Of a stretch of 6,241 bases of DNA, positions 1 through 5,820 are shown piece by piece (position 1 is the first letter of the stretch; each line of letters starts with the position of its first letter). The notes beneath the pieces are model-generated. The model did no database searches. It worked only from the letters and a program-made list of their open reading frames with translations, and was not told the DNA's origin. Position numbers and translations under genes: made by a program. The DNA comes from CAIUVD01 sp044338255 (lineage in GTDB: Bacteria; Planctomycetota; UBA11346). Where the stretch lies: assembly GCA_044338255.1 (NCBI GenBank), contig JBIILZ010000166.1, positions 1 to 6,241 on the forward strand. Direction: 5' to 3'.

Positions 1-6
1 CACCAG

Positions 7-58
7 TTTCAAAACAAAAGACCCCTGGGCGTGAGCCCAGGGGTCTTTTGTTTTGAAA
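7..58. terminator. Perfect 24-bp-arm hairpin, likely bidirectional intrinsic terminator
   Basis: The arms 7-30 and 35-58 are perfect reverse complements around a 4-nt loop, GTGA (31-34). The core is GC-rich (GACCCCTGGGC) and the outer arm is A-rich on the left and T-rich on the right (TCTTTTGTTTTG), so either strand gives a GC stem followed by a U-rich run. On the plus strand the loop reads GUGA, a GNRA-type tetraloop, which favours plus-strand RNA folding. It probably ends a plus-strand gene lying before the window. It is also the only recognisable terminator downstream of the minus-strand protease gene. Confidence 0.85.
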
Positions 59-83
59 TGGGGACGCTGAGGGAGACTCCGCC

Positions 84-118
84 AGGCCTGCGCGCGGCTT
101 TGCCGTGCTCGGGGCGAG
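84..118 (+). repeat. 35-bp GC-rich repeat, copy 1
   Basis: This sequence, starting AGGCCTGCGCGCGG and ending GCTCGGGGCGAG, is identical over 35 bp to 155-189. Inside it, GCGCGGC and GCCGTGC flank a TTT loop and can pair over 7 positions (one G-T), so each copy can form a small hairpin like a REP element. No coding potential is evident around it. A related partial sequence ends the window at 6217-6241. Confidence 0.85.
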
Positions 119-154
119 CCGTGTCACAGGTGCTTACCTACCCATACAAGACCT

Positions 155-189
155 AGGCCTGCGCGCGGCTTTGCCGTGCTCGGGGCGAG
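155..189 (+). repeat. 35-bp GC-rich repeat, copy 2
   Basis: This is an exact direct copy of 84-118, offset by 71 bp, with the same internal hairpin potential. The bases between the copies (119-154) are unrelated to the repeat, so this looks like two insertions or a tandem duplication of a 71-bp segment in which only the repeat part has stayed identical. Downstream, 197-203 and 212-218 (GGACTCC/GGAGTCC) form a further 7-bp stem with an 8-nt loop. Confidence 0.85.
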
Positions 190-368
190 GGCGGTCGGAC
201 TCCACGCTTGGGGAGTCCTTGCGACGGGGTGCTGAGGTACAGGGGTCATAATAAAGCTGAGCGAAACGAGAGCGAAACGGGAGAGATATGGCATCTTGTT
301 GAGGCGTCTTTGGGCTTTGGTGGCCGAATGATGCCTATGGTTTAAATGGTCCATGTCTGGCGTACGAT
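190..368. other. Non-coding stretch ahead of the toxin-antitoxin remnant
   Basis: I see no convincing gene here. It contains a 7-bp stem hairpin (197-218) and an 11-bp-period direct repeat of GAGCGAAACG at 259-268 and 270-279. The promoter of the antitoxin should lie in the last 100 bp, but no clear -35/-10 pair stands out. Short palindromes CGTACG (361-366) and TGATCA (370-375) straddle the antitoxin start and could be part of an autoregulatory operator. That is only suggested by their position. Confidence 0.4.
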
Positions 369-614
369 GTGATCATGATTACCGAAAATGTCGCCGCTGC
401 CAAAGCACATCTGACGTCGTTGATGGCCGCTGCGGAGCGCGGGGAGGAGGTCTTCATCGCTCGACGTGGCCAGCCAGCTATTCGTCTGGTTCCGGTGTCC
501 GCCGGTGTCCGTTTTCCGATCAGGCCATGTCCCCAGAAAATGCGTATCCAGGGTGATCCTGCGGGATTCAATGATCCCGCCGTCGATCCGGAAGATATCG
601 AGGCCTATCGGTGA
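369..614 (+). CDS. Phd/YefM-family type II antitoxin
   Basis: This encodes an 81-residue protein with the usual antitoxin size and layout. The N-terminal part (about residues 5-43) reads NVAAAKAHLTSLMAAAERGE followed by EVFIARRGQPAIRLVPV. This is the typical Phd/YefM pattern of a short helix pair, an acidic turn and a 'V.IARRG.P..RLVP' strand, used in dimerisation and DNA binding. The C-terminal tail (residues 66-80) contains FNDPAVDPEDIEAY, resembling the acidic toxin-binding segment of VapC partners. The start is GTG at 369; ATG at 375 (third codon) is an alternative, and neither has a strong Shine-Dalgarno sequence. The stop overlaps the toxin start by 4 bp (GTGA), implying translational coupling. 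It would neutralise the neighbouring PIN-domain toxin and repress its own promoter, but that toxin is truncated here. Confidence 0.85.
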   Translation: MIMITENVAAAKAHLTSLMAAAERGEEVFIARRGQPAIRLVPVSAGVRFPIRPCPQKMRIQGDPAGFNDPAVDPEDIEAYR

Positions 615-820
615 TCCTCCTGGATACGTGTGTTCTGTATCATTGGTTCGCCGGCACCATTCCAGCATATGCGCGGGAAGTGAGCGAGAGCACGGAGATC
701 CGGTTTCTGCAGGCCATCTCCGTATGGGAGATGGCCTGCAAGCATCGTGACGGGAAATATCCAATGATGCCCAACCCGGATGTGAGGAAGTTTATCAAGG
801 CGTGGTCATGGACTGCGTAA
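611..820 (+). pseudogene. Truncated PIN-domain (VapC-type) toxin
   Basis: Starting at GTG 611, within the antitoxin stop, it encodes only 69 residues, whereas PIN-domain toxins of this type are usually around 120-140. The N-terminal half is typical: MILLDTCVLYHWFAG supplies the first catalytic aspartate (D5) and the ISVWEMACK segment supplies the conserved glutamate (E40). After about residue 65 the homology breaks off in SWTA and a TAA stop. The C-terminal part that should carry the remaining acidic metal-binding residues (a 'D..DR.L.A' segment and a following T.D) is missing. I could not find that part in other frames downstream, where the convergent protease gene begins 3 bp later. It is most likely an inactive remnant left by a deletion or rearrangement. 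PIN toxins are Mg-dependent RNases, but activity is not expected without the second half of the acidic cluster. Confidence 0.8.
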
Positions 821-823
821 CCC

Positions 824-3661
824 CTACGGTACCGTCGAGGTCTCGAGGGTGGGGGCGATGGTGACCTTGCGCTTCTCGATCGGCTGGCCTTCGCCCCAGA
901 GGCGGATGGGGAGGATCTGATCGACTTCGTCCTTGTCGGTGGCGACGACGCGGATGCTGTTCATGCCGGGTTTGAGGGTCAGCGGAAAGCGGAAGCTGGA
1001 GTCCTGACCGACGGTGCGCAGGTCGACCTTGTCATCGTCTTGGAAGACGGTGATGAACTGCGGATTGTCGTCGGTGATGGTGACCGTCAGGGCGACCTCA
1101 TTGCCGTTGAGTCGTTCGAACTTGCCGAGTGTGATCATCGGGGCCTGGACCGTACGTGACTTGATCTTCTCGTTCACCGGGATGGTGATGGTGTCGAAGA
1201 TGCCGGCGCGGTAGCGGCTGTCGACGTGGCTGGTCTCATCGCCGAAGGTCTCCTGGCAGGAGAGCTGGAGGGTGATGTGATCGCCGGTGAAGTTCTGGCC
1301 CTTGATGGTCTGAGCGATGGTCACCGGGATCTTCACCGACCAGGTTGCACCCGCTGCTAGGTTCGGGCGCTTGGCGTTCCTTTCGGTGCTTTTTTCGACG
1401 CTCTTTTCGATTTTCGCAGCCGCCTGTTCGCCGCTGCCGTATTCGAAGCGGGTGTCGCCCAACTGCACGAACGGATCATCGGATTTGAATACGCGGGCAA
1501 TCGGCGCCGACAGTGGGCCGGCGCCATCGTTGGTGATGTTGACGGTGACCAGGGCCGGTACGCCGGGCTTCAATTCCGCTGGATCATCGATCTGCCAGGT
1601 GAACGACAGATGCGGACGCGGCTGGGCGCGCACGGCGATGATCACCGGCAGGCTCGCCAGCGGCGCATCGGTGAGGTCGCTGCGCAGGTCGAGGGTGAAG
1701 CGTTCTTCGCCGGAGAAGACCCGTGGCGGGATGTGGAATGGCAAGGTGCCAGTGATGGTCTGTCCGGGCGCCACCGCGCCGAAGAGCATCTCATCCTCCC
1801 ACAGTGGGCTGTACTTGTCGGCCTGGACGCTGCCGTAGAGATGGCCGATCGGGGTCGAGCCGTGGTTGGTAACGGTGAAGGTCAATTCGGCGGGGACATC
1901 GCTTTCTGAGGTCCCCGTCAGCGGGCTCGCGGCAATCTCGTTGGGTCCGGTGTAGGCCAGGCTCAGAGTATCCTTGCCGGGGATGCCATCGTCACCCCAG
2001 ATGATCGGCTTGGTCTGCTTGGCGAGGGTCGAGGCGAGGGTCTGCGATTCGCGCACCGTCGCCTCGTGGACCGGGGTCTTGAGGCGTTCGATGAGGAATT
2101 GGCGCAGCTTGCCGTTTTTCAAGGCCTCGGCGGCATCGGCGGCGAAGGTCGGGGTCTTCACCGTTTCCGCCATCAGATTGAGGACCAGCATGGCCTCCTG
2201 ATCGGGAGCGAATTCGCGGGCCGAGATGCCCGATTGCTTGAGCTCATCCTTGGTGCGATAGGCCGCCACCCATCCCAGGTGATAGGCGCTGTCGTGGGCA
2301 TAGGCCTTGTTGTTGGCGAGGGCGAATTCGTCGTCTTCCTCACGTTCGCGTGAGAACGGCCTTAGACGATCGAGCGAGCCGTCTTTCTTCAGGCTGTGGC
2401 GCACGAGGTGCACATCGGGGGCGACCCCGACGTCCTGGATGCTCACCCCACCCGGCAGCTGGTATTCCTGGATGGTCAACTTCAGGCGGCTGCCATCACG
2501 CAGCGGACGCACCGTCTGCACCGAGCCCTTGCCGAAGGAGGTGGTCCCGAAGACCACCGCGCGATCATTGCGTTGCAGGGCGCCGGAAAGGATCTCCGCC
2601 GCCGAGGCGCTGCCGGCCGAGGTCAGCACCGCCAAGGGGAATTGGTAGGCCTTGCGCCCGTCGCTCTTGGTGATCGTGGGCTCGCCATCGATGGTCACGG
2701 TGCGCACGATCTCTTGGCCGCGGCCGAGGAACAGATCGCTGACCAGCTTGGCCTGGTCGAGCAGGCCGCCGCCGTTGAAGCGCAGATCGAGGACCAGGGC
2801 GCTCAGCGGCCCGCCTTTGACGAGGTCGTCGATGGAGGCCTTGAGATCACGGGCGGTGTTGGCGTTGAACTCGTCCATGCGCACGTACCCGATCTCCCCC
2901 AGGCGATGCGAACGCATGGTGATGACCTGTACCAGATCACGGGTGATGGCGAGATCGAGGGTGCGGTTGGCACTGCGTCGATCGAGGGTCAGGGTGACGT
3001 TGGTGCCTTTCGGCCCCTTGATGCGTTTCACCGCTTGATCGAGCGACAGGCCGGCGGTCTTTTCGCCGTCGATGGCGAGGATCACGTCGCCATCCTCGAC
3101 GCCGCCGCGATCCGCCGGCAAGCCGGGCATGACGCGATCGATGGCGATCAGACCTTCGTCCTGGGTCAGCCAGGCGCCGATGCCGAAGAACTCACCGTTG
3201 ATGCTGTCGCCGAATTCCCGCGCCGGTTCCGGCGACATCAGCACGGTATGCGGGTCGAGGCTCGACAGCGCGCCGTTGACCAGGGTATAAGCCAATTCGC
3301 GGCGGCGTTCCTTGGTGTAGGAAGCGGTGTCCACGACCTTGCGCACGGCCTCGATGAGGAGCATGGCCTCATCGAGGGTCGTGGGCTCGCTGGCCGGGAT
3401 ATCGGTCGTGGTGTCCTTGATCACCACGCTGATGCGGTCGTTGAGCCAGCGCGTGTCGATGGTGACTTCACTGGTCTCGAGCGCGCGCAGCGCGCGTTCA
3501 ACCATCAGCCGCGGATGGAAGCGCGAGGGATCGTAATAATACTTTTCGAGATAGGTGCCGATGGTCGGCGCCATGTCCGGAAACGGCACCGGGTCGTCGG
3601 CCCCCACCAGCCATGCGGAGAACAACAAGAGGGTCGGGACGAGGCGGATGGAGGCGCGCAT
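824..3661 (-). CDS. S41-family carboxyl-terminal processing protease (Ctp/Prc-like), secreted
   Basis: This encodes a 945-residue S41 serine peptidase that would act outside the cytoplasm. Residues 1-21 form a signal peptide (charged start, hydrophobic core LVPTLLLFSAWLV, likely cleavage after VGA). An N-terminal helical region ends in the Ctp-type segment ALSSLDPHTVLMSPE (131-145). A PDZ domain (about 158-242) contains GIGAWL and GVEDGDVILAIDG. The peptidase core (about 255-417) has LDLRFNGGG (291-299), the nucleophile region SAGSASAAEI with S353, and the FGKGSVQ motif with K378. The Ser-Lys spacing of 25 is that of known Ctp proteases, so the enzyme should be active. After a helical stretch (about 430-555), residues 585-925 look like beta-sandwich repeats (LTFTVTNHG, VTVNITNDG, VALTVTITDD) and include a charged insert near 744-764. 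I recall similar extensions in large deltaproteobacterial-type Ctp proteins. Likely role: tail-specific processing of envelope proteins; the substrate is unknown. The ATG start (3661) lacks a strong Shine-Dalgarno sequence. It lies 58 bp downstream of the phosphatase gene. Confidence 0.93.
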   Translation of the reverse strand: MRASIRLVPTLLLFSAWLVGADDPVPFPDMAPTIGTYLEKYYYDPSRFHPRLMVERALRALETSEVTIDTRWLNDRISVVIKDTTTDIPASEPTTLDEAMLLIEAVRKVVDTASYTKERRRELAYTLVNGALSSLDPHTVLMSPEPAREFGDSINGEFFGIGAWLTQDEGLIAIDRVMPGLPADRGGVEDGDVILAIDGEKTAGLSLDQAVKRIKGPKGTNVTLTLDRRSANRTLDLAITRDLVQVITMRSHRLGEIGYVRMDEFNANTARDLKASIDDLVKGGPLSALVLDLRFNGGGLLDQAKLVSDLFLGRGQEIVRTVTIDGEPTITKSDGRKAYQFPLAVLTSAGSASAAEILSGALQRNDRAVVFGTTSFGKGSVQTVRPLRDGSRLKLTIQEYQLPGGVSIQDVGVAPDVHLVRHSLKKDGSLDRLRPFSREREEDDEFALANNKAYAHDSAYHLGWVAAYRTKDELKQSGISAREFAPDQEAMLVLNLMAETVKTPTFAADAAEALKNGKLRQFLIERLKTPVHEATVRESQTLASTLAKQTKPIIWGDDGIPGKDTLSLAYTGPNEIAASPLTGTSESDVPAELTFTVTNHGSTPIGHLYGSVQADKYSPLWEDEMLFGAVAPGQTITGTLPFHIPPRVFSGEERFTLDLRSDLTDAPLASLPVIIAVRAQPRPHLSFTWQIDDPAELKPGVPALVTVNITNDGAGPLSAPIARVFKSDDPFVQLGDTRFEYGSGEQAAAKIEKSVEKSTERNAKRPNLAAGATWSVKIPVTIAQTIKGQNFTGDHITLQLSCQETFGDETSHVDSRYRAGIFDTITIPVNEKIKSRTVQAPMITLGKFERLNGNEVALTVTITDDNPQFITVFQDDDKVDLRTVGQDSSFRFPLTLKPGMNSIRVVATDKDEVDQILPIRLWGEGQPIEKRKVTIAPTLETSTVP

Positions 3662-3719
3662 GGGACGTAGCCTACCGGCTCATGAAGCCCTCACTAGTCC
3701 CCGTACACCTTACCGGAAA

Positions 3720-5375
3720 TCACGGCTGATTGCTGGCGGTGACGATTTCACCCGGGCCCTTGATCTTGATGACGATGATGGTCAGGTCGTCGTCGTGGGC
3801 ATGGCCCCGAGTCCACTCATCGATGTCGGCGTTGATGAGGACCATCAAACTTGAAGGATCGAGGTTGAGCTTCGCCCCTTGCTGGACGATCGCCCCCAGG
3901 CGCGACTCGTCATAGGGTTCGCCGGCGGCATTGGTGCCTTCAGTGAAGCCGTCGGTGTACAGGATCAGGTAATCCCCGGCGCTGGGATGATAGACCTCTG
4001 ACACTGGCCAGTCGCCGAAATCCATGATCCCCAGGGGCATGCCGCAGCTTTCCAGCCACTTTGGCTCGCCTTGGTGCAGCCACAGGAGCGGCGTGTGGCC
4101 GGCCGAGACATAGCTGAAGGAGCCGTCGAGGGGATCCATCTCGACCAGGGCGGCGGTCATGAAGCGGCCGCTCTGGGTATGATAAAGGCCTTCGTTCAAC
4201 AAGCGGAAGCATGGTTCGGGCGGAGTTCCGGCGCGGAATTGCTGTTGCAGGAGCACATGCGCCATGGTCGTGAACAGCGCCGCACCCAGGCCATGGCCGC
4301 TGACGTCGCCGATCATGGTCACCAGCCGGCCATCGCGATCGAGGTAGGTGTAGTAATCGCCGCCGGTCTCGGAACAGGGCCGCGAACAGCCCTCGATCAG
4401 GGTGCAGCCGGGGCTCAGGTTGCCGAGCGGAAACATGCTCGCCTGCACCGATTTGGCGAGATCCATCTCCTGCTTCATGCGTTCGCCATCGACCATGGCC
4501 TTGATCAGCTGGGCATTGTCGAGCGCGATCGCGGCCAGCGAGCAGACCGTCTCCGCCAGACGCTGTTGGCCGGGGCCGAAGGTCTCCGCGGGATTGCCCA
4601 GAAGCACCACGCCCTTCGCGGCGTCGCGGGTGGTCAAGGGCAGCGCCAGCAGTCCGCTGAGCTGGGCATTGAGACCGGTGAGATCAAGGACGCTGGCCTG
4701 TTCCTCGGCGGATACGCAGAGCAGGGTGCCGGCGGCATGGACGACATCGACCACGCGCTGGCCGGTGGCGCGGATCAGGATGTGATCGAGGTGCGATTCG
4801 CGCAGGCCCCAGGTGACGCGCGTCACCAGCACTCCCTTTTCATCGGGCACCAGCACCGCGCCGACCTCGGCGCGCACGGCGGTGAGCACGGTCTCGAGGA
4901 TCTTCACCAGCAGCACATCGACTTCGAGATGGCGCAGCAGATCGCCGGCGGTGAGCAGGTGGGTGATCTGTTCGCGGGCCATGCGCAGATCGCGGCTAGT
5001 CGATTCCTGGCGATGGATGTGCATTAGCACCGGACCGAGGATCGCGCACAGCCGGCCGATGCTCGCGGGTTCGGCCATCGCCGGATTGACCGTCAGCAGC
5101 CCCACGGGCTCCTTGCGGCTATGGAGGATGAATTGATGGGCTTCCGGAATCAGGCCGAAGGGGATGTCGGCGGCCTGGCGTTCGCAGGCGAACGCCGCCG
5201 CCGGATAGAACACCCGCGACTGGCTATCGGCCAAGTACAAGATGGCGGGGGTGGCTCCGAACAATTCGAGCAATTCCGTCAACCGTTTGATGAGCGTCGA
5301 ACTGCTTTCCGCCTGCAACAGGTTATCGGCAAGTTCTTCAATCATGTCCGGAGCGAAATCGTGGGCCATAACCAC
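3720..5375 (-). CDS. GAF domain-containing PP2C/SpoIIE-type serine phosphatase (RsbU-like)
   Basis: This encodes a 551-residue protein with no membrane segment, so it should be cytoplasmic. Residues about 15-122 look like a divergent GAF-like sensor. A helical linker follows, and residues about 150-292 form a clearer GAF domain ending in SLAAIALDNAQL. A second helical linker carries the family-typical EMDLAKSVQASMFP (303-316). The phosphatase domain (about 325-537) has the metal-binding residues expected of PP2C/SpoIIE enzymes: ETGGDYY (D340), GDVSGHG (D357), YTDGFTEG (D475) and HDDDLT (D529/D530). It is therefore probably catalytically competent and would dephosphorylate phosphoserine proteins such as anti-anti-sigma factors; no such partner is in the window. 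The annotated start is GTG 5375; ATG at 5369 (third codon) is equally plausible, and neither has a visible Shine-Dalgarno sequence. It probably shares a transcript with the protease. Upstream lie the heptamer arrays, which would form its leader if transcription starts beyond them. Confidence 0.93.
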   Translation of the reverse strand: MVMAHDFAPDMIEELADNLLQAESSSTLIKRLTELLELFGATPAILYLADSQSRVFYPAAAFACERQAADIPFGLIPEAHQFILHSRKEPVGLLTVNPAMAEPASIGRLCAILGPVLMHIHRQESTSRDLRMAREQITHLLTAGDLLRHLEVDVLLVKILETVLTAVRAEVGAVLVPDEKGVLVTRVTWGLRESHLDHILIRATGQRVVDVVHAAGTLLCVSAEEQASVLDLTGLNAQLSGLLALPLTTRDAAKGVVLLGNPAETFGPGQQRLAETVCSLAAIALDNAQLIKAMVDGERMKQEMDLAKSVQASMFPLGNLSPGCTLIEGCSRPCSETGGDYYTYLDRDGRLVTMIGDVSGHGLGAALFTTMAHVLLQQQFRAGTPPEPCFRLLNEGLYHTQSGRFMTAALVEMDPLDGSFSYVSAGHTPLLWLHQGEPKWLESCGMPLGIMDFGDWPVSEVYHPSAGDYLILYTDGFTEGTNAAGEPYDESRLGAIVQQGAKLNLDPSSLMVLINADIDEWTRGHAHDDDLTIIVIKIKGPGEIVTASNQP

Positions 5376-5486
5376 AGCTTACACTGTAACCCTCAGCGGC
5401 GCGAGGAGGGTTTTGAGGGGATGAATGTAGTAGGTATAAAGTAGATGGGGATAAAGAGGGGTCGATGCTTAGTGGGCACCGGCAAG
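5376..5486. other. Intergenic leader between phosphatase and heptamer arrays
   Basis: This is a purine-rich, comparatively AT-rich stretch on the plus strand with no credible gene. On the minus strand it contains TTTATACCTA (5431-5440) and TTTATC (5450-5455), which could be -10-like elements for the phosphatase, but I find no matching -35 at standard spacing. ATAAAG occurs twice, 15 bp apart (5436 and 5451). The stretch therefore probably holds the phosphatase promoter or leader, without decisive evidence. Confidence 0.35.
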
Positions 5487-5682
5487 CGATTAGGTACCAG
5501 GGACCAGTGACCAGGGTCCTGGGACCAGGGGCCAGGGGCCAGGGACCAGCGACCAGGGGCCAGGGGCCAGGGACCAGCGACCAGGGACCAGGGACCAGGG
5601 GCCAGGGACCAGGGACCAGAGACCAGCGACCAGAGACCAGCGACCAGAGACCAGCGACCAGAGACCAGAGACCAGCGACCAG
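5487..5682 (+). repeat. Degenerate heptamer tandem array, consensus NGRCCAG (about 28 units)
   Basis: From 5494 to 5682 the sequence divides without slippage into 27 heptamers; 5487-5493 (CGATTAG) is a probable diverged extra unit. The variants are GGACCAG, GGGCCAG, CGACCAG, AGACCAG, plus TGACCAG, GTACCAG and one GGTCCTG (5515-5521) near the left edge. From 5522 to 5682 variation is confined to unit positions 1 and 3. Higher-order structure is visible: a perfect 28-bp tandem duplication (5529-5556 = 5557-5584) and an alternation AGACCAG/CGACCAG repeated three times (5620-5661). The left half is G-rich at position 1 and the right half is A/C-rich. No stop codon can arise in any frame, so open frames across it on both strands are passive. 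It resembles the short tandemly repeated heptamers (STRR) described in cyanobacteria in period only. Confidence 0.95.
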
Positions 5683-5685
5683 CGT

Positions 5686-5773
5686 TCGAAGCTCGAAGCT
5701 CGAAGCTCGAAGCTCGAAGCTCGAAGCTCGAAGCTCGAAGCTCGAAGCTCGAAGCTCGAAGCTCGAAGCTCGA
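5686..5773 (+). repeat. Perfect heptamer tandem array, unit TCGAAGC x12
   Basis: Twelve identical copies of TCGAAGC (5686-5769) are followed by a partial TCGA (5770-5773). The array abuts the preceding one with only CGT (5683-5685) between them. Each unit carries two 4-bp palindromes (TCGA and AGCT), and adjacent units can form AGCT-CGA-AGCT mini-hairpins in single-stranded DNA or RNA. The complete absence of substitutions, against the degenerate neighbour, points to recent expansion or active homogenisation. All six frames are open through it (peptides of the SSKLEAR / SSFELRA type), with no sign that they are translated. Confidence 0.97.
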
Positions 5774-5807
5774 CTCCGGTGTACATGGTGCTGGTCGTCA
5801 CCGGAGT
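5773..5807 (-). repeat. 9-bp inverted repeat between the array and the four-helix-bundle gene
   Basis: ACTCCGGTG (5773-5781) and CACCGGAGT (5799-5807) are perfect complements around a 17-nt loop, 13 bp beyond the stop of the four-helix-bundle gene on the minus strand. It could act as a 3' hairpin for that gene, but no T-run follows, so it is not a standard intrinsic terminator. The loop contains CTGGTCG (5791-5797), an inverted copy of the CGACCAG unit of the first array. Confidence 0.6.
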
Positions 5808-5820
5808 TATCGGCACGCGG

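Noticed and set aside
124..354. 76-residue minus-strand frame over the left non-coding region
   Set aside because: It runs through the second 35-bp repeat, has no convincing start signal and has no family resemblance.
342..764. 140-residue minus-strand frame opposite the toxin-antitoxin pair
   Set aside because: The plus-strand frames show clear antitoxin and PIN motifs with a 4-bp coupled overlap. The minus frame shows no recognisable family.
2396..3670. 424-residue open frame on the plus strand
   Set aside because: It is fully antisense to the S41 protease, whose motifs are clear. Its composition is the A/G/D/H-rich pattern expected from the complementary frame of GC-rich coding DNA, and no domain is recognisable.
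4071..5027. 318-residue open frame on the plus strand
   Set aside because: It is antisense to the phosphatase gene, which has all expected catalytic motifs. The frame is low-complexity, rich in G, A, Q and H, with no family resemblance.
5487..5773. CRISPR array
   Set aside because: The units are contiguous 7-mers with no spacers, and no cas gene is present.
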